A stretch of DNA of 64,000 bases from Microthrix sp041394405 (GTDB lineage Bacteria; Actinomycetota; Acidimicrobiia; Acidimicrobiales; Microtrichaceae): positions 930,001 to 994,000 of the forward strand of contig JAWKIF010000006.1 in assembly GCA_041394405.1 (NCBI GenBank), written 5' to 3'. Below the pieces are notes generated by a model that was not told the origin of the DNA, made no database searches, and was given only the letters and a program-made list of their open reading frames with translations. The number at the start of each line of letters is the position of its first letter. The stretch's first letter is position 1. Below, in pieces: positions 21,100 to 27,667 of the stretch. The translations under genes were made by a program, and so were the position numbers.

Positions 21100-21666
21100 A
21101 TGGGGACCGTGTTGATCATCCTGCTGGTGCTGGTGCTTGTCGTGGTGGTGGGTGGGGGCCTGTACCTCATGACCGCCTACAGCGGCCTGGTCCGGCTTCG
21201 GAACAAGATCGAGTCGGCGTTCGCTCAGATCGACGTGCAGCTCAACCGGCGCCACGACCTCATCCCCAACCTGGTGGAGACGGTGAAGGGATACGCCACC
21301 CACGAACAGGAGACGCTGCAGGCGGTGATCGAGGCCCGCAATGCAGCGGTGGCCGCCGAAGGCACGGAGGCCAAGGCCGAGGCCGAGGGTGCGCTCAGCG
21401 GCATGCTGCGCCAGGTGTTCGCCCTGTCCGAGGCCTACCCCGACCTGAAGGCCAACACCCAGTTCCTGGACCTGCAACGCCAGCTGTCCGAGACCGAGGA
21501 CCGCATTGCCTATTCCCGGCAGTACTTCAACGACAACGTGCGCACCTACAACACCAAGATCCAGTCGTTCCCCCAGAACCTCATCGCCAAGCAGCTGGGC
21601 TTCACCGAGCGCCAGTACTTTCAGGCCGACGAGGAGAGCCGGGCCAACGTCCAGGTGGAGTTCTGA
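21100..21666 (+). CDS. lemA: LemA family membrane protein
   Basis: A 188-residue protein with one N-terminal membrane segment (TVLIILLVLVLVVVVGGGLY) followed by a long helical cytoplasmic or surface domain. Family signatures are RLRNKIESAFAQIDVQLNRR, HDLIPNLVETVKGYA, the segment YPDLKANTQFLDLQRQLSET and RQYFNDNVRTYNTKIQSFP. The function of LemA proteins is not established. They often sit beside an M48/HtpX-like membrane protease, and the next gene here is a degenerate version of such a protease, 14 bases downstream. The start at 21100 is set by the GAGGAGG site at 21088-21094. Confidence 0.95.
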   Translation: MGTVLIILLVLVLVVVVGGGLYLMTAYSGLVRLRNKIESAFAQIDVQLNRRHDLIPNLVETVKGYATHEQETLQAVIEARNAAVAAEGTEAKAEAEGALSGMLRQVFALSEAYPDLKANTQFLDLQRQLSETEDRIAYSRQYFNDNVRTYNTKIQSFPQNLIAKQLGFTERQYFQADEESRANVQVEF

Positions 21667-21680
21667 GCCCCGACACTGCG

Positions 21681-22496
21681 ATGACGATCCCCCAGAGCGA
21701 GGACACCCGACCGCTGCACGTCGCACCGCTGGAGCCGGCCGAGCGCCGCGCCCTGATGGAGGCCGAGGTGGGCGCGCTCATGCGCTCCAGTGCGCTGGCG
21801 CTGATGCTGCCCGTTGCGGTGCTGGCGCTGCTCGTGGCGCTGGTGGCCACGTGGTGGCTTGGCCTGCTGGTGCTGGTGCTGGGCACAGCCGCCGCGCTGG
21901 GTGCGGTGGCGTGGCGACGTTCCCGCTCGGTGGATGCCGTGCTGGAAGCGCTGGGCGCACGCCCGCTGCGCCCGGGTGAGCACCCCGGCTACGACAACCT
22001 CATCGATGGGCTGTGCATGGCGTCGGGCCAGGTGGAACCCGGCCTCTTTGTGGTGGATGATCCGGCCGCCAATGCCGCCACGGTGGCGGCACCCGGCACC
22101 CATTGCGTGGTGGTCACCAGCGGGCTGTTGGAGGCCGCCGACCGGATTCGATTGGAGGCGGTGCTGGCCCAGCAGGTGGCCCACCTGCTCGGTGGCGACG
22201 CCGAAGCCGCGACCGCCGCCCACGCGTTCCGCACCAGCATCGGCTGGCGCCACGGCCTCGATCGGGTGCTCCCCAACCGGCGCGAGGAGCTGGCCGACCT
22301 GAACGCTCTGGACATCACCCGGTATCCGCCGGGGTTGATCGACGCGTTGGAGCTGGTGGGCGCCCTCGGCCCCGGCGTCACGGTGTCGGCGCCGGAGGTG
22401 GCGCACCTGTGGTTCGTCGCCCCCGATCCTGCGCAGGTGGCAAACGCCGCCCAGGTGTCGCTGAACCGACGCCTGGCGCTGCTGCGCGAGCTGTAG
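21681..22496 (+). CDS. M48 (HtpX)-like membrane protein lacking the HExxH zinc site
   Basis: A 271-residue protein with two membrane segments at about residues 36-58 and 61-78, then a soluble domain. The segment LFVVDDPAANAATVAAPGTH followed by CVVVTSGLLEAADRIRLEAV matches the M48 pattern just ahead of the zinc motif. Where active enzymes have HExxH, this protein has QQVAH (residues 164-168): the first His and the Glu are both Gln. The frame is intact and translation looks normal, so it is better read as a pseudoenzyme than a pseudogene. It follows lemA by 14 bases, the usual partner arrangement. A regulatory or scaffolding role beside LemA is inference. Confidence 0.72.
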   Translation: MTIPQSEDTRPLHVAPLEPAERRALMEAEVGALMRSSALALMLPVAVLALLVALVATWWLGLLVLVLGTAAALGAVAWRRSRSVDAVLEALGARPLRPGEHPGYDNLIDGLCMASGQVEPGLFVVDDPAANAATVAAPGTHCVVVTSGLLEAADRIRLEAVLAQQVAHLLGGDAEAATAAHAFRTSIGWRHGLDRVLPNRREELADLNALDITRYPPGLIDALELVGALGPGVTVSAPEVAHLWFVAPDPAQVANAAQVSLNRRLALLREL

Positions 22497-22548
22497 CGGT
22501 CGTTCAACCGGCTTCTGGCCCCACCGGGCCGCTCAGTACACTGCGGCG

Positions 22549-23481
22549 ATGACTGAGAGCGCTCCCAACGGCGAGTCGGTGCCAGCCTCCAACGGCGGCG
22601 CCGCACCCCACACCGCAACCCCCACCGTGAAGCGCGGCCTGGCTGAGATGCTCAAGGGCGGCGTCATCATGGATGTCGTGGACGCCGAGCAGGCCAAGGT
22701 CGCCGAGGACGCCGGTGCCGTGGCGGTCATGGCGCTCGAGCGGGTGCCCTCGGACATCCGGCGCGATGGTGGCGTAGCCCGGATGTCGGACCCGGCGCTG
22801 ATCGAGGGCATCCAGGCTGCGGTCAGCATCCCGGTGATGGCCAAGGCACGCATCGGGCATTTCGCCGAGGCTCAGGTGCTTCAGGCGCTGGAGGTGGACT
22901 TCATCGATGAGTCCGAGGTGCTCACCCCGGCCGACGAGGCCTACCACATCGACAAGTACGCGTTCGAGGTGCCCTTCGTCTGCGGCGCCACCAATCTGGG
23001 CGAGGCGCTGCGCCGCATCTCCGAGGGGGCGGCCATGATCCGCTCCAAGGGCGAGGCCGGCACCGGCGACATCGTGCAGGCCGTGCGCCATATGCGCTCG
23101 ATCACCTCCGCCATGCGGGCCATCGGCCAGGCCGACGAGGCGGAACTGTTCGGCTGGGCCAAGGACCTCGCCGCACCGCTCTCGCTGGTGCAGGAGGTTG
23201 CCCGTACCGGCTGGTTGCCCGTGCCGCTGTTCTGCGCCGGTGGCGTGGCCACCCCGGCCGATGCCGCCCTGGTGATGCAGCTGGGGGCCGAGTCGGTGTT
23301 CGTGGGGTCGGGCATCTTCAAGTCCGAGCAGCCCTCCACCATGGCCCATGCCATCGTGGCCGCCGCCACCAACTACGAGGACGCCGACACCGTGGCCCGG
23401 GTCAGCCGGGGTCTTGGCGACGCCATGCGGGGGCTCGACTCGGCCAACGAGGACCTCAACTTCGCCCAACGGGGTTGGTAG
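22549..23481 (+). CDS. pdxS: Pyridoxal 5'-phosphate synthase subunit PdxS
   Basis: Synthase subunit of the ribose-5-phosphate-dependent PLP pathway. It forms a dodecamer decorated with PdxT and uses ammonia delivered from glutamine. The 310-residue product has a non-conserved leader of about 26 residues, then the (beta/alpha)8 fold: VKRGLAEMLKGGVIMDVVD, ALERVPSDIRRDGGVARM, SIPVMAKARIGHFAEAQ with the catalytic Lys, FVCGATNLGEALRRI and the phosphate-binding FCAGGVATPADAALVM. The length is normal. It overlaps pdxT by a few bases if the TTG start of pdxT is used. Confidence 0.98.
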   Translation: MTESAPNGESVPASNGGAAPHTATPTVKRGLAEMLKGGVIMDVVDAEQAKVAEDAGAVAVMALERVPSDIRRDGGVARMSDPALIEGIQAAVSIPVMAKARIGHFAEAQVLQALEVDFIDESEVLTPADEAYHIDKYAFEVPFVCGATNLGEALRRISEGAAMIRSKGEAGTGDIVQAVRHMRSITSAMRAIGQADEAELFGWAKDLAAPLSLVQEVARTGWLPVPLFCAGGVATPADAALVMQLGAESVFVGSGIFKSEQPSTMAHAIVAAATNYEDADTVARVSRGLGDAMRGLDSANEDLNFAQRGW

Positions 23482-24125
23482 CGCTGAGCGGCGGCCCATC
23501 GCCCACCGTGGGGGTGCTGGCGCTGCAGGGCGCCTACCGCGCCCACCGTCAGATCCTGGAACGCCTCGGCGCGACGGTCTACGAGGTGAAGCGTCCCGAG
23601 ACGCTCGCCCGGGTGGATGCATTGGTGATGCCCGGCGGCGAGTCCACCACCATGTCGATGCTGCTGGATCGAAGCGGCCTTCGGGAGCCGCTGGCCCAAC
23701 GGCTGGAGGGCGGCATGCCCGCACTCGGCACCTGTGCCGGGGCCATCCTGCTGGCGACCGAGGTGCTGGACGGTCGCCCCGATCAACGCAGCTTCGGCGT
23801 GTTGGACCTCACCGTGCGCCGCAACGGCTTCGGCCGCCAGCTGGCGAGCTTCGAGGCTGAGGTGGCCCTGGAGGGAGCATCCGCTGCGAGCCCCGGGAGC
23901 GGGTCGTCGTGTCATGCGGTGTTCATTCGGGCCCCGCGCATCGAGCGTGTGGGGCCGGGCGTCACCGTGACGGCGCGCCTCGACGGCGAGCCGGTCGCCG
24001 TGTCCCGCGGCGCCGTCTGGGCCACCACCTTCCACCCCGAGCTGGCCGCCGACCATGGCCTGCACCGGGCCTGGCTGGCCGCCACCACCGAAGCGTTTCA
24101 CGCTGCGGGCTCTATGCTCGCCTGA
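23475..24125 (+). CDS. pdxT: Pyridoxal 5'-phosphate synthase glutaminase subunit PdxT
   Basis: Class-I glutaminase that releases ammonia for PdxS. The fold starts with TVGVLALQGAYRAHRQIL. The catalytic triad is visible as Cys in ALGTCAGAILLA and His-Glu in TTFHPELAAD. PGGESTTMSMLL is the conserved glycine-rich loop. The full frame gives 216 residues from a TTG at 23475 that overlaps the pdxS stop. A GTG at 23508 would start directly at GVLALQG and is an equally reasonable start. The insert EGASAASPGSGSSCHAVF between the triad residues is somewhat longer and more polar than usual. Confidence 0.95.
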   Translation: MVALSGGPSPTVGVLALQGAYRAHRQILERLGATVYEVKRPETLARVDALVMPGGESTTMSMLLDRSGLREPLAQRLEGGMPALGTCAGAILLATEVLDGRPDQRSFGVLDLTVRRNGFGRQLASFEAEVALEGASAASPGSGSSCHAVFIRAPRIERVGPGVTVTARLDGEPVAVSRGAVWATTFHPELAADHGLHRAWLAATTEAFHAAGSMLA

Positions 24126-24158
24126 CCGTCTCTCCTCGATCGCAAGGACGAATCACCC

Positions 24159-24911
24159 ATGTCGGGCCACTCCAAATGGGCAACCATCAAGCACAAGAAG
24201 GGCGCCGCCGATGCCAAGCGGGGCAAGCTCTTCGCCAAGCTCATTCGCCAGCTGGAGATCGCAGCGCGCTCCGGCGGGGGTGACCTGGACGCCAACCCCA
24301 CGCTGCGCACCATGTTCCAGAAGGCGCGTGACGCCTCGGTGCCGGTGGACACCATCGAGCGGGCCATCAAGCGGGGCACCGGCGAGATGGAGGGCGTCAC
24401 CTACGAGGAGGTCAGCTACGAGGGATACGGCCCGCACGGTGTGGCGATCTACGTGGACGGCTCCACCGACAACCGCAACCGCACCGGGGCCGAGATCCGC
24501 TCGATCTTCTCCAAGGCCGGCGGTTCGCTGGCCGAACCGGGTGCGGTGGCCTGGCAGTTCGAGCGCAAGGGTCTCATTGCCGTCTCGTCCGAGGTGAGCG
24601 AGGACGAGCTGATGCTGAGCGCCATCGACGCCGGCGCCGAGGATGTGGAGCCCGGAGACGATCAGTGGACCATCACGACCGATCCTCATGACCTCATGGC
24701 CGTGCGAGACGCGTTGGAGGAGGCCGGCATCTCCACGACGTCCGCCGACCTCACGATGATCCCGGTGAACACCGTGGAACTGGGCACGGTGGGGGAGGCC
24801 CGCGGCGTTCTGGCCCTGATCGAGGCGTTGGAGGACCACGACGACGTGGCCGACACCTACGCCAACGTGGACGTGCCCGACGACGTTGCCGCCGCTCTGG
24901 CCGCCGAGTGA
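24159..24911 (+). CDS. yebC: YebC/PmpR-family protein
   Basis: A 250-residue member of the YebC family, annotated as transcriptional regulators and, in some bacteria, implicated in translation of proline stretches. The start MSGHSKWATIKHKKGAADAK is the invariant N-terminus. GGDLDANPTLRTMFQKARDA, GTGEMEGVTYEEVSYEGYGP and PGAVAWQFERKGLI follow in the expected order. The length is exactly as in the family. It sits 33 bases after pdxT, the normal actinobacterial order pdxS-pdxT-yebC. ruvC, which usually comes next, is displaced 5 kb to the right by inserted genes. Confidence 0.97.
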   Translation: MSGHSKWATIKHKKGAADAKRGKLFAKLIRQLEIAARSGGGDLDANPTLRTMFQKARDASVPVDTIERAIKRGTGEMEGVTYEEVSYEGYGPHGVAIYVDGSTDNRNRTGAEIRSIFSKAGGSLAEPGAVAWQFERKGLIAVSSEVSEDELMLSAIDAGAEDVEPGDDQWTITTDPHDLMAVRDALEEAGISTTSADLTMIPVNTVELGTVGEARGVLALIEALEDHDDVADTYANVDVPDDVAAALAAE

Positions 24912-24963
24912 TCGGCGGACCAACAGCGACGGGCCCCCGCACGCCGAACGAGGGCGGGACGCG

Positions 24964-25440
24964 ATGACCATCGCGGTGGGGGATGTCGCTCCCGGTTTCG
25001 AACTCCGCGGCGTCGACGGTTCCACCGGCGAGGAGGGCACCTGGTCGCTCGCCCAGTTCCGGGGCCGGCCGGTGGTGCTGGCGTTCTACCCGGCGGACAA
25101 CACGCCGGTGTGCACACAACAGCTGCGGGCCTACACCGCCGAGCTCGACCGCTTCGAGGCCCACGACGCCCAGGTGTTGGCCCTCTCGCCCCAAGGCCCG
25201 GACACCCATCGGGGCTTCGCCAAGGCCAACGGCGGGTTCGGGTTTCCGCTGCTCTCGGACGAGGACCGAGCGGTGGCGCGGGCCTACGACGTGCTGGGCC
25301 TGCTGGACTTGTATCGGCGAACCATCGTGGTGGTGGACGCCGAGGGAACGGTGGCGTGGATCCATCGCTCCTTCGGTGGCGGCATCACGTTCCAGGGCGT
25401 CGAGGGGATCCTGGCCCACCTGCCCGGCGCGGCCGGATAG
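24964..25440 (+). CDS. Peroxiredoxin (BCP/PrxQ type, single Cys)
   Basis: Thiol peroxidase of 158 residues expected to reduce hydroperoxides in the cytoplasm. The fold starts with VGDVAPGFELRGVDGSTGEE, and the peroxidatic motif is FYPADNTPVCTQQL, matching Px3TxxC with one Cys. The resolving Cys that many BCP/PrxQ enzymes carry five residues later is absent (Gln-Leu-Arg-Ala there), and there is no other Cys in the protein. It should therefore act as a 1-Cys enzyme that needs an external thiol. ATG 24964 fits the domain start. It is 52 bases after yebC and probably in the same transcript. Confidence 0.92.
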   Translation: MTIAVGDVAPGFELRGVDGSTGEEGTWSLAQFRGRPVVLAFYPADNTPVCTQQLRAYTAELDRFEAHDAQVLALSPQGPDTHRGFAKANGGFGFPLLSDEDRAVARAYDVLGLLDLYRRTIVVVDAEGTVAWIHRSFGGGITFQGVEGILAHLPGAAG

Positions 25441-25471
25441 GCGGGTCGGAGCCGCGGCCGGGGGCAGCCGC

Positions 25472-26368
25472 TCAGCCGTCGTCGAGCACCGTCAACAGGC
25501 GGGAGCGCTTCACCGACAACACGCCGCGCCAGGTGGTGAATGCCGCCACTGCCCAGGCAATGGCCGCTGTGATGAGCGCCGGGCGAATGCCGCCCGAGAT
25601 GGAGCCGTTGGCCTGGCTGTAGGCCAGCCCGATCAGCGGGATCGAGATGATGCCGGCGATCTGCTGCGCGGCCGCCGTGCTGGAGACCCGTGCCGACACC
25701 CGCACCACGATGGCCAGGCCGATCATGAGAAACGCCGGGATGGTCAGGCCGATCAACACCAGCCAGGTGGTGGTCGGGAAGAACCAGCGACCCACGGCGG
25801 GGCCCGCGATCAGGTTGACCATCAGCGAATACAGGCCGAACCCCACCAGGGCCGTGGTGTAGCCGGGCACAAAGGAGGCCACCAGTTTGCCCACGAACAG
25901 CTCACGCACCCCGGCGGGGGAGTGGGCCAGGAACTCGCCGGTGCCCTTCTCGCGTTCACCGACGATGGTGGCGGCACCGATGGCCGAGCTGATGGTGAGG
26001 GGCACCACCACCGACACCGGTGCAAACAGCACGACGGCCAGGATGTAGCTGGCCCGCGCCTGGGGGCCCAGGCCCGCCACGGCCTGGCTGGCCTGGCCGG
26101 GCATGGCATCGACCGTCTCGGCGATGGATTGCACCGTCGCCGACTCGCCCAGGGACGCGATGCTGCCCAGCAACACGCCGGGGATGAAGACGAAGAACAG
26201 GATGCCCAGGAAGACCATCGGAATCCAGTGGTCCTTGCTGGTGGCGAACTGACGCAGCTCGGTCATGGCCACGGCCTTGGAGCGAGCGAAGTTGAACCCG
26301 CCCGACCGGGCCGCGGGGGCGGGGCCCGAGTTGGCCCGCAGGGCGGTGCCGGCGTCGACGGTGGTCAT
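25472..26368 (-). CDS. ABC-2 type transporter permease
   Basis: Membrane subunit of 298 residues with about six hydrophobic segments: WIPMVFLGILFFVFIPGVLL, SYILAVVLFAPVSVVVPL, FVPGYTTALVGFGLYSLMV and others. It carries the ABC-2 permease hallmark AATIVGEREKGTGEFLAHSP, the amphipathic coupling segment after the second helix. Its ATG overlaps the TGA of the ATPase gene in ATGA, so the two are translated together as one transporter. The substrate is unknown. Exporters of this class move lipids, drugs or polysaccharides, or act as Na/drug exporters of the NatAB type. Confidence 0.87.
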   Translation of the reverse strand: MTTVDAGTALRANSGPAPAARSGGFNFARSKAVAMTELRQFATSKDHWIPMVFLGILFFVFIPGVLLGSIASLGESATVQSIAETVDAMPGQASQAVAGLGPQARASYILAVVLFAPVSVVVPLTISSAIGAATIVGEREKGTGEFLAHSPAGVRELFVGKLVASFVPGYTTALVGFGLYSLMVNLIAGPAVGRWFFPTTTWLVLIGLTIPAFLMIGLAIVVRVSARVSSTAAAQQIAGIISIPLIGLAYSQANGSISGGIRPALITAAIAWAVAAFTTWRGVLSVKRSRLLTVLDDG

Positions 26369-27522
26369 CGTGTCTCCTCGCGATTGGCCGGGACGGTCAG
26401 TGCCGGCGCTGGTGAGTGGCTGTGGTTCGCGTCGCCCACTAGGTGCTGGGGCGTCCCGACCGGCGCAGGATGGCCCAGCGAACCGCCGCCCTGGACCGAT
26501 CGACGGATGGCGAAGTACAGGTCCTCGACGGTGGCCACACGGGGTTCAACCCTCCGCAGGCGCACACCGTCGCGCACCAGCGAGGCCACCAGGTCGGGGA
26601 TGCGCCCGAAGCCGTCGATCTCCACCCGGGCCACGCCGAAGCGGTCCGGGTCGGGCCGCTCGCCGTCGCTGCTGACCGGGTCGCGCTCGTAGCTGAGGAC
26701 GCCGGTCCAGGTGGCCATTCGGTCGAGCTGATCGGGGCTCTCGGCCTCCAGCTCCACCACCGCCTCGGGCCAGAAGCGTTCGGTCAACTCGGCAAAGCTG
26801 CCGTTGATCTCGGCGGCCCCGTGCTCCATGACCACCATGTGGTCGGCCAGCCCTTGGGCCTCGGAGAGCAGGTGGGTGCACATGATGACGGTGCGTCCGG
26901 CGTCGGTCAGCTGGCGGATCAGGCGCAGCACGGCATGGGCCGACTCGGGGTCCAGGCCGGAGGTGGGTTCGTCCAAGATCAGCAGGTCCGGGTCGCCCAG
27001 CAGCGCTCGGGCCAGCGCCAACCGCGTCTTCATGCCGGTGGAGTAGCCGCCGACCCGCTCGTCGAGCGAGTCGGCGATACCGAAGCGGCCTGCGGCGTTG
27101 CGCGCCTGGGCGTCCACGTCGCCGTCCAGCTGGTACAAGGCGGCGGCATAGCGCAGGTTGTCCCAGCCGGTGAGCCGGTCGTACAGCGCCGGCTTGGCCG
27201 ACACCACGCCGCAGCGCTCGCGAACGCCGCTGGATTCGGGCACCGGGTCCACCCCGAAGGTGCGAACCTGGCCCGAGCTGGTGGACAGTGCGCCGGTAAT
27301 CACCCGCACTGCGGTGGTCTTCCCCGCCCCGTTCGGGCCCAGCAGCACCGTGATGCGCCCGGCGGGTGCCATCAGGTTGAGGTTGCGCAACGCAGGCCGC
27401 TCGCCGAAGTTGCGGCAGACGCCGCTGAGTTCGACGGCGGCCGGCCCGGCGCCGGGGTCGGGGGCGAGCGGCGGCGAGGACGGAAGCTCGGCGCCAGGGT
27501 TGGTCACGGAGGGTGAGATCAC
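26365..27522 (-). CDS. ABC transporter ATP-binding protein
   Basis: ATPase subunit of 385 residues. Walker A GPNGAGKTT is at about residues 62-70, the signature is YSTGMKTRLALARAL (STGM in place of LSGGQ), Walker B is LLILDEPTSGLDPE, and the switch His is in IMCTHLLSEAQG. About 90 residues follow the ATPase core and form a small C-terminal domain. GTG 27522 follows a GGTGGGG stretch; GTG 27507 is an alternative. The open frame continues far upstream, but that part is antisense to the lipoprotein gene and unlike any ATPase. It is coupled to the permease by an ATGA overlap. Confidence 0.92.
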   Translation of the reverse strand: MISPSVTNPGAELPSSPPLAPDPGAGPAAVELSGVCRNFGERPALRNLNLMAPAGRITVLLGPNGAGKTTAVRVITGALSTSSGQVRTFGVDPVPESSGVRERCGVVSAKPALYDRLTGWDNLRYAAALYQLDGDVDAQARNAAGRFGIADSLDERVGGYSTGMKTRLALARALLGDPDLLILDEPTSGLDPESAHAVLRLIRQLTDAGRTVIMCTHLLSEAQGLADHMVVMEHGAAEINGSFAELTERFWPEAVVELEAESPDQLDRMATWTGVLSYERDPVSSDGERPDPDRFGVARVEIDGFGRIPDLVASLVRDGVRLRRVEPRVATVEDLYFAIRRSVQGGGSLGHPAPVGTPQHLVGDANHSHSPAPALTVPANREETR

Positions 27523-27654
27523 ACCCCACCATCGGTGTTGCCGGATGGTTGTTGAGCCCCTCGGATGGGCCGGAGGAATCATCGGGTCCAACGACCCACC
27601 CGGTGGCGCAGGTACCGTGACGTCCCGCCTCCACCTGGGGGGCGAATTCGCAGC

Positions 27655-27661
27655 AAGGGGA
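27655..27661 (+). promoter_or_regulatory. Ribosome binding site for the lipoprotein hydrolase gene
   Basis: AAGGGGA lies six bases before GTG 27668, favouring that codon over the GTG at 27662, which would have no spacer. Confidence 0.55.
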
Positions 27662-27667
27662 GTGCGC

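Noticed and set aside
21681..22496. Calling the M48-like gene a pseudogene
   Set aside because: The frame is intact, has a normal start and length, and is tightly coupled to lemA; only the catalytic residues are changed.
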